From contig CBDBVE010000007.1 in the NCBI GenBank assembly GCA_965212595.1, positions 496,001 through 560,000 of the forward strand: a DNA stretch of 64,000 nt. Reading direction: 5' to 3'. The notes beneath the pieces are model-generated. The model did no database searches. It saw nothing but the letters and a program-made list of their open reading frames with translations, and had not been told where the DNA came from. Below, piece after piece: positions 52,160 to 61,170 of the stretch; position 1 is the first letter of the stretch, and each line of letters begins with the position of its first letter. Position numbers and translations under genes: made by a program. The stretch is from Poritiphilus sp965212595. Its GTDB lineage: Bacteria; Bacteroidota; Bacteroidia; Flavobacteriales; Flavobacteriaceae.

Positions 52160-52888
52160 TTGGCCAAAAAGGTAACCCCCTATAAAGATTCGCAGCTGGG
52201 AAAAAAAGCCCAGGTAACCAAAATGTTCGATGCCATTTCTGACAATTACGACGGCCTTAACCGAGTAATTTCTTTTGGTATTGACATAAAATGGAGAAAA
52301 CGTGTGGTAAATATTGTAAAACAGGAAAAACCAGGGCGGATACTTGATATTGCCACTGGAACGGGTGACCTGGCCATTGCGTTATCTCAGGTTGGAGCAG
52401 ATAAAATCACAGGGCTTGACATATCTCCCGGAATGTTGCAGATCGGAAAAGAGAAAGTACAGGCGAAGGGGCTAAGTAATAGTATAGAAATGGTTGTGGG
52501 TGATAGCGAAGCCCTGCAATTTAATGATGAAAGCTTCGACGCGGTAACCGTTGCATTTGGGGTACGTAATTTTGAAACTCTAGAAACCGGGCTTTCAGAA
52601 ATCTATCGTGTGCTCAGGCCTGGTGGCGTGCTGGTGGTATTAGAGACCTCAGTTCCGACCAAAACACCCTATAAGCAAGGGTATCGTGTGTACACAAAAT
52701 ATATCCTTCCAATGATTGGTAAACTTTTCTCTAAGGATCGGTCTGCTTATACCTATTTAAGCGAATCGGCGGCCACTTTCCCACATGGTCAGGACTTCAA
52801 CAATATTTTGGGGAAAATCGGGTTTATAGCTATGGAGAACAAACCCCAAACCTTTGGGGTGGCCTCTATTTATGTAGCTAGAAAATAG
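52160..52888 (+). CDS. ubiE: menaquinone methyltransferase UbiE/MenG
   Basis: SAM-dependent methyltransferase of about 242 residues for the last C-methylation step of menaquinone synthesis. Motifs: ILDIATGTGDLAIAL (SAM), MFDAISDNYDGLNRVISFGID, VAFGVRNFE and RVLRPGGVLVVLE, all characteristic of UbiE. There is no ATG; the TTG at 52160 gives the usual start AKKVTPYKDS. The porT gene follows 4 bases later, a conserved neighbour in flavobacteria. Confidence 0.95.
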   Translation: MAKKVTPYKDSQLGKKAQVTKMFDAISDNYDGLNRVISFGIDIKWRKRVVNIVKQEKPGRILDIATGTGDLAIALSQVGADKITGLDISPGMLQIGKEKVQAKGLSNSIEMVVGDSEALQFNDESFDAVTVAFGVRNFETLETGLSEIYRVLRPGGVLVVLETSVPTKTPYKQGYRVYTKYILPMIGKLFSKDRSAYTYLSESAATFPHGQDFNNILGKIGFIAMENKPQTFGVASIYVARK

Positions 52889-52892
52889 AAGA

Positions 52893-53591
52893 ATGAAAAA
52901 AAGCATCTATGTTTTGGTGGGTGTATTCCTTTTTTTGCAACTGCCAATGCAGGCGCAATTCAAAGAAAAGCCAATTTTAAACCTGGAAAACGAGGATAAA
53001 AAATTCTTGAATTGGGGATATTTTCTCGGGGTAAGTCAATATGATTTTAAATTCGATTACGAAAACGATCTTGAAGACATCCTGGTAGACAAGTCATTGG
53101 GCTTCAACGTCGGACTTATCGGGGAAATGCGAATTAATGAATTTTTAGATCTCCGTCTGGAGCCAGGATTACTCTTCACACAAAGAACTTTAGCCTTTCC
53201 CGGGTTTAGCGAAGAGAACGACGCGATCAGAGAGGTAAGATCTACCTATATTAATTTTCCTCTTTTGCTTAAAGTTAGTGCCCGGAGATTTGGCAACTGG
53301 AAACCTTTTATCATTGGTGGCGCCTATGCTTCCATGAATTTGGGTAGTAACGAAGACGCACTAGATGACAATAGCAGTGGTACTTTTAGGATGAAAAAAA
53401 GTGTTTATGGGTACGAATTAGGCTTTGGAATAGACTTTTATCTCGAATATTTCAAATTCTCTCCTTCTATCAGAGGGGTGTTTGCCTTAAGCGATGAATT
53501 AGTGAGAGATAACGATCCTAACAGTCCCTGGACCGGAAATATTGACGCATTACGAACCAGAGGGATCTTTATTAATTTCACTTTTGAGTAG
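52893..53591 (+). CDS. porT: outer-membrane beta-barrel protein PorT
   Basis: Protein of 232 residues with a signal peptide ending PMQAQ at 21. The rest is an outer-membrane beta-barrel of the PorT type (FNVGLIGEMRINEFLDLRLEPGL, YINFPLLLKVSAR, final FINFTFE with a C-terminal aromatic). PorT is needed for type IX secretion and gliding in this phylum. The position directly behind ubiE supports the call. Confidence 0.88.
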   Translation: MKKSIYVLVGVFLFLQLPMQAQFKEKPILNLENEDKKFLNWGYFLGVSQYDFKFDYENDLEDILVDKSLGFNVGLIGEMRINEFLDLRLEPGLLFTQRTLAFPGFSEENDAIREVRSTYINFPLLLKVSARRFGNWKPFIIGGAYASMNLGSNEDALDDNSSGTFRMKKSVYGYELGFGIDFYLEYFKFSPSIRGVFALSDELVRDNDPNSPWTGNIDALRTRGIFINFTFE

Positions 53592-53594
53592 CCC

Positions 53595-54320
53595 TTATTG
53601 ACTCCTTCTGATCTCATTTAGCAAGATGGCGCTCGCCGTTGCCACATTTAAACTCTCGGTAGTTTTTTCTCCAAATTGCGGAATTCCTATTTTTCTATGG
53701 ATGATCTGTTCTAAAGTGTTGGAGATTCCGTTTGCTTCATTCCCCAGCACTAAAATTCCGGCCGAGGGCCAGTTTACACTATAAACAGAAATACCATCCA
53801 TAAAGGTCCCATAGATAGGAATAGGGGCATTTTCTAAAACACTTTGTAAATCGTCATAAATGACATTCACCCTTGAAATAGATCCCATAGTAGCCTGCAG
53901 TACTTTTGGATTATAACAATCTACAGTATCCTTAGTACAGAGCAATTGCTTGATTCCAAACCAATCGCACAAGCGTATAATTGTCCCAAGATTGCCCGGA
54001 TCTTGTATTCTGTCTAAAGCTACAATCCAATCTTCATAGATCAATTCCCTGTTTTGTGGTATTTGAAATACTCCCAAAACACCACTTGGTGTCTTTAGTC
54101 CGCTAATTTTTTTAAGTTCTTCCTTAGAAATACTATGGGTATTTTCGTTTGTCGCAAACGACTGTACCTCATCAGTAATGTAGAGGTTCTGGAGCTTAAA
54201 ATCTGACTTCAAAAGTTCGGCTACCGTCTTAAGACCTTCTACAATGAACATCTTATGTTCATTTCGGTACTTTTTTTGATGTAAGCTTTTTATAAATTTT
54301 ATTTGACTTTTAACAACCAT
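53595..54320 (-). CDS. SpoU/TrmH-family RNA 2'-O-methyltransferase
   Basis: SPOUT-fold methyltransferase of 241 residues. The SAM-binding knot motifs are visible: ALDRIQDPGNLGTIIRLCDWFG, SAGILVLGNEANGISN and IGIPQFGEKTTESLNVATASAILLNEI. It adds 2'-O-methyl groups to rRNA or tRNA; the target position is not decided. It ends 3 bases from the porT stop (convergent) and is divergent from the tamL gene, whose upstream region overlaps its 5' end. Confidence 0.93.
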   Translation of the reverse strand: MVVKSQIKFIKSLHQKKYRNEHKMFIVEGLKTVAELLKSDFKLQNLYITDEVQSFATNENTHSISKEELKKISGLKTPSGVLGVFQIPQNRELIYEDWIVALDRIQDPGNLGTIIRLCDWFGIKQLLCTKDTVDCYNPKVLQATMGSISRVNVIYDDLQSVLENAPIPIYGTFMDGISVYSVNWPSAGILVLGNEANGISNTLEQIIHRKIGIPQFGEKTTESLNVATASAILLNEIRRSQ

Positions 54321-54344
54321 TCAAATAGTGTATTTTTGACTTTT

Positions 54345-56933
54345 ATGAAGACCGGTTGGCGTTCAAACATAAGCATTGCAAAAATAGGAGTATTATTTCT
54401 AGGCGTCATAATCTCCTCTTGTAATGCGCTAAAACGGGTTGACGAAGATCAATATTTGCTTACTAAAAACAACATTTTTGCAAATGACGAAAAAGTTGTT
54501 GAAGAAACTGTTCAAAGCCTTATCGTTCAAAAGCCCAACAGTAGTCTTTTGGGATATCCTTTGCGCCTGAACCTCTATAATTTAGCTAAGAAAGATCCAG
54601 ACTCTTCTTTCCAAGCCTGGTTGCACAAAAAGGAAAAAAGAGAGCAACGATGGACCAAATTGTTGTCTAAAAAACAAGTAGACAGACTAGGTGAATCCTT
54701 TTTAGTGAAGGGTTCCAGCGAATGGCTTAAAAATATTGGAGAGCCACCGGCAATCATTGATACGGCCAAGATCAGGAAATCCATGCAGCGACTTAGCGCT
54801 TATTATGGTAGCAAAGGATATTTTAACAATACCCCCTCTTATGATATCGAGCCTACAAAAAGAAAGCAAAGGGCTGAAGTAACCTATAGGGTAGCACTTG
54901 GCAAACCCTATATTATTGATTCGCTTAGTAGGCGCATCGCGTCAAGTGCCATAGATTCGCTCTACGAAATCCATAAAGAGCGATCTTTCATAAAGAAATC
55001 TAAACAGTTTGATCTCGTCGATTTCAATAGAGAACGTGAAAGGTTAACTGCTTTGTTTAGAAATTCTGGGGTTTATAATTTTCAGGAAAGTTCGATTACC
55101 TACGACATTTTGCGCGATACGACAAAGCTTCGGGATGACCAGGGCATGGAAGTTAAATTAAATATTGAAAACTTACGAAGGCGGGGAGATAGCGCCATCA
55201 CCTCTACAGAGTACAAGGTGCACCGCTTTGAAAAAATCAACGTCTTTGCAGATTACCGGATACATCAAAGCATAAATACACTTCAATCTATTGATTTTGA
55301 AGACTATACAATCTATTACGAAGACAAGCTTCGATACAAACCAAAAGCGCTTATCGATGCTATTTTCCTGAAAAAAGATAGTGTTTACCGAGATATAGAC
55401 AGGATAAGGACAGTCAGGCAAATTACAAATCTGAATACTTTTAAATATCCCAATATTGAGTTCATTGAAGATAGTACACAAACCAAATTGATCTCAAATA
55501 TGTATCTGTCTGCCCGTCCAAAATATTCGTTGGGTTTAGATTTCGATATTACACATTCCAACATCCAACGCCTGGGTGTAGGTTTTAGTACCTCGCTCAT
55601 AACCCGTAACGTGTTTGGTGGAGCCGAAACCCTAAGCCTTTCTGCCGGGGGAACTTTTGGCTTACTAAGCGATGAGTCTTTACCAGAAGATTTCTTTTCT
55701 GAAATTAGGGGAGATATCAATCTAACTTTTCCACGGATCTGGTTTCCCTTGATCAATGCCAAGAAAATCATTCCCAACTATATGCTTCCTCAAACCCGCA
55801 TTTCGGCAGGAACAAGTTTTCAGAGAAATATAGGTTTGGACCGACAGACTTTTAACACTGTTTTTGGCTACAATTGGTCACCAGACGATTTCAGAAGAAA
55901 TACTGTAGAGTTATTGAATATTCAGTTTGTGCGTAATGTTAATCCAAATCGCTTCTTTAATGTCTATCAAAGTACCTACTCGCGCTTAGATGACATAGCA
56001 GATGATTTTGAGACCGATCCTTCCCTAGCGGCATTCTTCGAGACACCTGACGGGTCGGATGATCCCAGACTTATTATTTCTGAAGGAACCACCGGCTTTA
56101 CAAACGCTGTTTTAAATGAAGGCCTGGTTCCTGTTAATTCGCAAGATTTTAGAGATGTGAGTAGCATTGAAGAAAGAAGGCAACGGCTTACCGAAGACAA
56201 TCTCATTTTTGCAAGTAATTACACCTTCTCTAAGAACAACAAAGTGGGTATTAACGATAATAGCTTTTATCAATTTCGATTTAAACTCGAAACTGCCGGA
56301 AACCTCCTGGCTGGTATCTCTAATCTAATAGAATTTGAAAAAGACCAAAACCAAAACCGGCTCGTTTTTGGTGTCCCCTTTTCACAGTACGTCAAAACAG
56401 AGTTCGATTACATCAAGCATTGGGACCTTTCGGGAAGCAATGTCCTCGCCTTTCGCAGTTTTTTTGGGATAGCAGTTCCTTATGGAAATTCGGAAAACAT
56501 TCCTTTTACCCGAAGTTACTTCGCAGGAGGGTCTAACGATAACAGAGCCTGGAATCCATACTCCCTGGGGCCGGGAAGCACACAGAATATCAATGACTTT
56601 AACGAAGCAAATCTAAAAATGGCTATGAACCTGGAATATCGATTTCCCATAGTTGGAGATATAAAAGGAGCACTTTTTGCCGATGCCGGTAACATCTGGA
56701 ACGTATGGGATAATGTAGATGATCCTGCTGCCACCTTTAGCGGGTTTGATTCCCTGGCCGATATCGCGTTGGGTACCGGTCTTGGTTTGCGGTATGACTT
56801 TACTTATTTTGTATTTCGTGTAGATTATGGTTTTAAAACCTACAATCCGGCCGAAGAGCCTTCCAGAAGGTGGTTTACCGATTACAATTTCGCCAATGGA
56901 GAACTTCAGATTGGGATAAATTATCCTTTTTAG
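54345..56933 (+). CDS. tamL: TAM lipoprotein TamL (BamA/TamA family)
   Basis: Outer-membrane protein of 862 residues. A lipoprotein signal ends I-I-S-S-C (Cys 26), which distinguishes the Bacteroidota TamL from proteobacterial TamA. POTRA-like domains follow (about 30-400), then a C-terminal BamA-type barrel with the conserved FAGGSNDNRAWNPYSLGPG (VRGY-like loop) and final IGINYPF. It helps insert proteins into the outer membrane. The ATG at 54345 lies 7 bases behind a TATTTTTG box (54331-54338), so the transcript may be leaderless or start elsewhere. Confidence 0.88.
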   Translation: MKTGWRSNISIAKIGVLFLGVIISSCNALKRVDEDQYLLTKNNIFANDEKVVEETVQSLIVQKPNSSLLGYPLRLNLYNLAKKDPDSSFQAWLHKKEKREQRWTKLLSKKQVDRLGESFLVKGSSEWLKNIGEPPAIIDTAKIRKSMQRLSAYYGSKGYFNNTPSYDIEPTKRKQRAEVTYRVALGKPYIIDSLSRRIASSAIDSLYEIHKERSFIKKSKQFDLVDFNRERERLTALFRNSGVYNFQESSITYDILRDTTKLRDDQGMEVKLNIENLRRRGDSAITSTEYKVHRFEKINVFADYRIHQSINTLQSIDFEDYTIYYEDKLRYKPKALIDAIFLKKDSVYRDIDRIRTVRQITNLNTFKYPNIEFIEDSTQTKLISNMYLSARPKYSLGLDFDITHSNIQRLGVGFSTSLITRNVFGGAETLSLSAGGTFGLLSDESLPEDFFSEIRGDINLTFPRIWFPLINAKKIIPNYMLPQTRISAGTSFQRNIGLDRQTFNTVFGYNWSPDDFRRNTVELLNIQFVRNVNPNRFFNVYQSTYSRLDDIADDFETDPSLAAFFETPDGSDDPRLIISEGTTGFTNAVLNEGLVPVNSQDFRDVSSIEERRQRLTEDNLIFASNYTFSKNNKVGINDNSFYQFRFKLETAGNLLAGISNLIEFEKDQNQNRLVFGVPFSQYVKTEFDYIKHWDLSGSNVLAFRSFFGIAVPYGNSENIPFTRSYFAGGSNDNRAWNPYSLGPGSTQNINDFNEANLKMAMNLEYRFPIVGDIKGALFADAGNIWNVWDNVDDPAATFSGFDSLADIALGTGLGLRYDFTYFVFRVDYGFKTYNPAEEPSRRWFTDYNFANGELQIGINYPF

Positions 56934-56948
56934 ACCTAATTATTTTAT

Positions 56949-56956
56949 TACTTTTG
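56949..56956 (+). promoter_or_regulatory. -7 box of fbaA
   Basis: TACTTTTG matches TAnnTTTG exactly and lies 36 bases before the fbaA start. No TTG sits at the ideal -33 distance. Confidence 0.45.
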
Positions 56957-56991
56957 CCTAATCTTTAATACAAACAACTGACAAGAACACT

Positions 56992-58059
56992 ATGTCCCAT
57001 TCAATAAAACCAGGTGTAGCTACTGGTGACCAGGTCCAGGAAATATTCAACTACGCCAAGGAAAAAGCATTTGCATTACCGGCTGTAAACGTAATAGGCT
57101 CAAATACGATTAATGGCGTACTAGAAACCGCCGCGAACCTTAATTCTCCTGTAATTATTCAATTTTCTAACGGAGGAGCGCAATTTAATGCAGGCAAAGG
57201 GCTTTCTAATGAAAATCAAAGGGCGGCCATACAGGGCGCGATAGCCGGAGCTAAACACGTTCATCAATTGGCGGAAGCCTACGGGGCGACCGTTATTCTT
57301 CATACAGACCATTGTGCAAAAAAACTACTCCCGTGGATAGATGGGCTTCTTGATGCCAGTGAGCAGCACTTTGCCCAAACCGGAAAGTCACTTTTTAGCT
57401 CTCATATGATAGACCTTTCGGAAGAACCTATTGAAGAGAATATTGAAATTTGTAAGCAATATCTTGCCCGTATGAGCAAAATGAACATGACGCTAGAAAT
57501 AGAGTTGGGTATCACAGGTGGGGAAGAAGATGGTGTAGATAATACTGATGTTGATGACTCTAAACTCTACACACAACCCGAAGAAGTGGCCTATGCTTAT
57601 GAAGAACTTTCTAAAGTAAGCCCAAGGTTTACGGTAGCCGCAGCTTTTGGCAATGTTCATGGCGTTTATAAACCGGGGAATGTGAAATTAACACCAAAGA
57701 TCTTAAAGAATTCGCAAGAACATATAACCGAAAAGTATGGTGTAGAACACAATCATATTGATTTTGTTTTTCACGGTGGCTCGGGGTCCACGGTCGAAGA
57801 AATACAAGAGGCCATAGGATATGGGGTAATTAAAATGAACATCGATACAGACTTGCAATACGCATTTCTGGAAGGAGTTAGGGATTACGTTCAGGAAAAG
57901 TCTGCCTATTTGCAATCACAGATTGGCAACCCTGATGGAGATGATCAGCCCAATAAGAAAAATTACGACCCGCGGGTTTGGCTGCGTGAAGGGGAAAAAT
58001 CTTTTGTAGAGCGACTTATTAAGGCGTTTGAAGATCTCAACAACGTGAACACCTTGTAG
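56992..58059 (+). CDS. fbaA: class II fructose-bisphosphate aldolase
   Basis: Zinc-dependent aldolase of 355 residues (class IIA, E. coli FbaA type). The catalytic Asp106 and zinc ligand His107 are in VILHTDHCAKK. Further zinc ligands are in IELGITGGEEDGVDN and FVFHGGSGST; VIKMNIDTDLQYA binds the substrate. It cleaves or forms fructose 1,6-bisphosphate in glycolysis and gluconeogenesis. accD follows within 30 bases. Confidence 0.96.
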   Translation: MSHSIKPGVATGDQVQEIFNYAKEKAFALPAVNVIGSNTINGVLETAANLNSPVIIQFSNGGAQFNAGKGLSNENQRAAIQGAIAGAKHVHQLAEAYGATVILHTDHCAKKLLPWIDGLLDASEQHFAQTGKSLFSSHMIDLSEEPIEENIEICKQYLARMSKMNMTLEIELGITGGEEDGVDNTDVDDSKLYTQPEEVAYAYEELSKVSPRFTVAAAFGNVHGVYKPGNVKLTPKILKNSQEHITEKYGVEHNHIDFVFHGGSGSTVEEIQEAIGYGVIKMNIDTDLQYAFLEGVRDYVQEKSAYLQSQIGNPDGDDQPNKKNYDPRVWLREGEKSFVERLIKAFEDLNNVNTL

Positions 58060-58088
58060 CCCAGATGCAGGAACAAACAGACGATACT

Positions 58089-58949
58089 ATGACAGCGTGG
58101 TTTAAAAGAAAAGAAAAGGGAATACAGACTGCTACAGATCAGAAAAAGGATACGCCCAGAGGTCTGTGGTACAAATCTCCAACCGGTAAAATTGTAGAGT
58201 CTGAAGAACTTGCGAAGAATTTTTATGTAAGTCCGGAAGACGACTACCACGTGCGGATTGGTAGTAAGGAATATTTCGACATTATTTTTGACGATAATAA
58301 ATTCAAAGAGTTAGACACCAAACTCTCTTCTAAGGACCCGCTGAAATTTGAGGATACCAAAAAATATTCTGAAAGACTTAAGGCAGCCCAAAAGAAAACC
58401 GGTTTAAAAGATGCCGTTCGTACGGCTGTTGGAAAATCTAAGGGAAAAGACCTCGTAGTTTCTTGTATGGATTTTAGTTTCATAGGAGGTTCGATGGGAA
58501 GCGTAGTTGGAGAAAAAATTGCCAGAGGCATTGATTATTCCATAAAGCACAAAATTCCTTTCTTAATGATCTCAAAGTCTGGAGGAGCAAGGATGATGGA
58601 AGCAGCACTTTCCCTAATGCAATTGGCAAAAACATCTGCAAAACTGGCGCAGCTGGCCGAAGTTAAAGTTCCTTATATTTCTCTTTGTACAGACCCTACC
58701 ACCGGAGGCACAACAGCTTCCTATGCTATGTTGGGCGATATCAATATTTCGGAGCCTGGTGCACTTATCGGTTTTGCTGGTCCCAGAGTAGTAAAAGAAG
58801 CTACAGGTAAAGATCTGCCAGAAGGTTTTCAAGCATCCGAGTTCGTACTTGAACATGGGTTCTTAGATTTTATCACCCATAGAAAGGATCTAAAAGACAA
58901 GATCAATCTATACATTGATTTAATCGAAAACAATCCTATCAGAAAATAA
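58089..58949 (+). CDS. accD: acetyl-CoA carboxylase carboxyltransferase beta subunit AccD
   Basis: Subunit of 286 residues that with AccA transfers the carboxyl group to acetyl-CoA, the first step of fatty acid synthesis. The ATG at 58089 (MTAWFKRKEKGI) fits the family; an in-frame ATG at 58065 is upstream of it. Catalytic-core motifs SGGARMMEAALSLMQ and DPTTGGTTASYAMLGD are intact. The N-terminal zinc ribbon is degenerate: LWYKSPTGKI and YVSPEDDYH have no Cys where four are usual. This looks like the flavobacterial form. Confidence 0.95.
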   Translation: MTAWFKRKEKGIQTATDQKKDTPRGLWYKSPTGKIVESEELAKNFYVSPEDDYHVRIGSKEYFDIIFDDNKFKELDTKLSSKDPLKFEDTKKYSERLKAAQKKTGLKDAVRTAVGKSKGKDLVVSCMDFSFIGGSMGSVVGEKIARGIDYSIKHKIPFLMISKSGGARMMEAALSLMQLAKTSAKLAQLAEVKVPYISLCTDPTTGGTTASYAMLGDINISEPGALIGFAGPRVVKEATGKDLPEGFQASEFVLEHGFLDFITHRKDLKDKINLYIDLIENNPIRK

Positions 58950-58990
58950 AAAGGCCCCGTACCTGCGCAATAGGTACAGAGCCTTTGAGT
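58946..58990. terminator. terminator between accD and the convergent lipoprotein gene
   Basis: AAAGGCCCCGTACC (58950-58963) pairs with GGTACAGAGCCTTT (58973-58986) with two mismatches, loop TGCGCAATA. A-rich sequence before and T-rich sequence after fit use in both directions; the two flanking genes converge here. Confidence 0.7.
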
Positions 58991-59006
58991 TGTTCATAGC
59001 AATTCT

Positions 59007-59876
59007 TTACTTGAGAAATCTCCTTAGGAAAATTTCTTCAGAGCTACCATCAGGGTACGTAATTACACCCTTGGCATCACAGCTACCATCACCAAAATCA
59101 AGACTTGCTGTCGCATCGTTCCTGGAGATCTCCAGGACACCGCTTACTATAAACCTACAGGCCATTTCGCGACGTAATGGGGTGGTCACTTCCCTCATAT
59201 GTGTATTTCCAAGCTTACCCATATAGGTGGCTTTCCCAGTGATTAAGAAAACATTGTCTCCCCAAAACCCGCTTCCAAATCCTTCGATCCACTCTCTGGT
59301 TCTATTCCCTGTAAAGCTTGCTGTATCTCCATCGGGCCAGCTAGCGCTAAAGTTGGCTTCCGCATCAGATTGAGGGTTACCATTTTCGTTAGCTCTAATA
59401 CGTTCAACCGAAGCACTACCTTCTACGGCAACACCATTGAAAGTGAAATCTTCCAAAGACAGGCTCAGGGTTTTAGATGCTACATCCATATCCTTGGCAT
59501 AACTTAAAAAGATAATCCCACTAAGAACATTTCCGTTAGGCAGTTCGCATCCATCACCAAAATCGATTGTTTTTTCCTTTGTGGTGCTTGTTACAACTGT
59601 AGTAATGGTAACGCAATCTGGAAGAAAATCTGAAGTGTAATTGCTCTTCGAAGTGAGTGAAATTTCATCAGTTGCATACACATCTTCTCCAATGCTTATA
59701 ATTTCTTCTGAAATCAATTCAGATTCGTCGCTTGCCTGGAGTTCAGCAACTTCAAAGGTTTGCTGCTCATCTACAGGGTTGACATCAGAGTTTTCATCTT
59801 TCTCGCAAGAAGCTAAAAAGACGAGGGCCATGCACATTCCTGCCACATAGTTCATTTTTTTGAGACGCTTTTTCAT
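59007..59876 (-). CDS. hypothetical lipoprotein
   Basis: Protein of 289 residues with a lipoprotein signal ending V-F-L-A-S-C (Cys 24) followed by E-K-D-E-N, as is typical in this phylum. The mature part is rich in Asp, Ser and Thr and strand-forming, with two similar halves around FGDGCELPNG and FGDGSCDAKG, each containing a Cys. An internal duplication is likely. Function unknown. It is convergent with accD. Confidence 0.72.
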   Translation of the reverse strand: MKKRLKKMNYVAGMCMALVFLASCEKDENSDVNPVDEQQTFEVAELQASDESELISEEIISIGEDVYATDEISLTSKSNYTSDFLPDCVTITTVVTSTTKEKTIDFGDGCELPNGNVLSGIIFLSYAKDMDVASKTLSLSLEDFTFNGVAVEGSASVERIRANENGNPQSDAEANFSASWPDGDTASFTGNRTREWIEGFGSGFWGDNVFLITGKATYMGKLGNTHMREVTTPLRREMACRFIVSGVLEISRNDATASLDFGDGSCDAKGVITYPDGSSEEIFLRRFLK

Positions 59877-60064
59877 AATTACATTTTTTTTAACGTTTGT
59901 GCTGCTTTGACAGCACTAAATCAAAAAGGTTTAATGGAGACAAAAAAAAAATCGATCAAGGTGATCTCTAATAATATTCCTATCTTGTTCTGGATTGATC
60001 AGCTAAGCCATTATATCCATACAACATTACCATAGTTTAGGTTTGGTCATCGGAGATCATTGTT

Positions 60065-60568
60065 ATGAAAAGGCTTTTTTGTTCATATTCGTTACTCTTA
60101 GTGTTTTGGCTGTGCTGTTGCTCTTCTGAAAATGATAAATCTGATTTGAATCTTGGTGAAGACCAGATTAACAATTTGAACAACGGCGGAACTGCTCAGG
60201 TTACGGGAGTTGTTGTCACCGGTGGTGAAAATCAATACTCCTTTAGGGTTACCATTAAAAGCGATGAGACCGGTTGTAATCAATACGTGAATTGGTGGGA
60301 AGTCATAGACGTTGACGGGAAACTCGTGTACCGCAAAGTTCTATTTCATAGCCATGTAGATGAGCAACCATTTACCCGTACAGGTGGGCCTGTTTCTATC
60401 GAATCCGGCAGGGTAGTCTATGTCAGAGCTCATATGAATAACTCAGGATATAGCAGTAATGTTTCAGTTGGTTCTCCTACCAGCGGATTTTCTACAGATG
60501 TTCTAAGTGGCGAGTTTGCCAAAGAGCTGGCCGATGTTGGGCCCAAACCGGCCTCTTGTGCTTATTAG
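60065..60568 (+). CDS. hypothetical lipoprotein
   Basis: Protein of 167 residues with a signal ending W-L-C-C-C-S-S (lipid Cys among 17-19) followed by polar E-N-D-K-S. The mature part is a predicted beta-sandwich (VTGVVVTGGENQYSFRVTIKSDETG and VVYVRAHMNNSGYSSN) with Cys in GCNQ and the end SCAY that may pair. No family recognised. It is divergent from the lipoprotein gene at 59007. Confidence 0.68.
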   Translation: MKRLFCSYSLLLVFWLCCCSSENDKSDLNLGEDQINNLNNGGTAQVTGVVVTGGENQYSFRVTIKSDETGCNQYVNWWEVIDVDGKLVYRKVLFHSHVDEQPFTRTGGPVSIESGRVVYVRAHMNNSGYSSNVSVGSPTSGFSTDVLSGEFAKELADVGPKPASCAY

Positions 60569-60656
60569 ATCGGTTAAAAGTGTATTCCCAACCCTGGCAT
60601 TAGATCGTACGTATAAACTTTGCAGACAAAAAAAAGCATAATACAGAGAATAGTAT

Positions 60657-60664
60657 TATATTTG
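60657..60664 (+). promoter_or_regulatory. -7 box of rpsO
   Basis: TATATTTG matches TAnnTTTG exactly. No TTG at the ideal -33 position. It gives a leader of about 50 bases containing the hairpin at 60669-60687. Confidence 0.55.
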
Positions 60665-60668
60665 CGCC

Positions 60669-60687
60669 CTGATTGAAAACCAATCAG
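60669..60687 (+). promoter_or_regulatory. hairpin in the rpsO leader
   Basis: CTGATTG (60669-60675), loop AAAAC, CAATCAG (60681-60687): a perfect 7-base stem just behind the predicted transcription start and 32 bases before the ATG. S15 genes in other bacteria are controlled by S15 binding to leader structures; the same is possible here but not shown. Confidence 0.45.
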
Positions 60688-60718
60688 ATACATAAAAATC
60701 ATTAAATATAATATTGGA

Positions 60719-60988
60719 ATGTATTTAACAAAAGAAGTAAAGGCAGAGATCTTTAAAAAGCACGGAGGGTCTGAAACAAATACAGGCTCGGCTGAGGGCC
60801 AAATTGCATTGTTCACACATCGCATCAACCACCTAACTGGGCATTTGAAAAAAAATCAGAAAGATTTTAACACAGAACGCTCACTGGTAAAATTGGTGGG
60901 TAAGCGAAGAAGTCTTTTAGACTATCTGAAGAAAAAAGATATTGAAAAATATCGGTCCTTAATAAAAGAATTGAATATCAGAAAATAA
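60719..60988 (+). CDS. rpsO: 30S ribosomal protein S15
   Basis: Ribosomal protein of 89 residues that binds the 16S rRNA central domain early in 30S assembly. Length and motifs are typical: GSAEGQIALFTHRINHLTGHLKKNQKDF and the closing VGKRRSLLDYLKKKD...YRSLIKELNIRK. It is followed by a strong terminator and then pnp, the usual order in many bacteria. Confidence 0.98.
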   Translation: MYLTKEVKAEIFKKHGGSETNTGSAEGQIALFTHRINHLTGHLKKNQKDFNTERSLVKLVGKRRSLLDYLKKKDIEKYRSLIKELNIRK

Positions 60989-60992
60989 TGAT

Positions 60993-61019
60993 AAGGGGAA
61001 GCATGGCTTCCCCTTTTTT
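60993..61019 (+). terminator. rho-independent terminator of rpsO
   Basis: Perfect stem AAGGGGAAGC / GCTTCCCCTT with a 3-base loop (ATG) followed by six T. Confidence 0.93.
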
Positions 61020-61104
61020 CAACATATAGTCCCCTTTCAAGGGTACAATACAAAAAGCTTACACTTAGTTTTTCATTGGTCAACAACGCAACAACACAAC
61101 CCTG

Positions 61105-61156
61105 ACCGTCCGGTAAGACGGTAGACCATTGTTTAACAGACCTGCAATCTGCAGGT
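61105..61156 (+). promoter_or_regulatory. two hairpins in the pnp leader
   Basis: ACCGTC (61105-61110) with GACGGT (61117-61122), and ACCTGCA (61140-61146) with TGCAGGT (61150-61156) form two small perfect stems; the second ends 14 bases before the start codon. pnp leaders in enterobacteria carry a hairpin used in self-control by PNPase and RNase III. A similar role here is only a suggestion. Confidence 0.4.
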
Positions 61157-61170
61157 ACTAATAAAATCTT

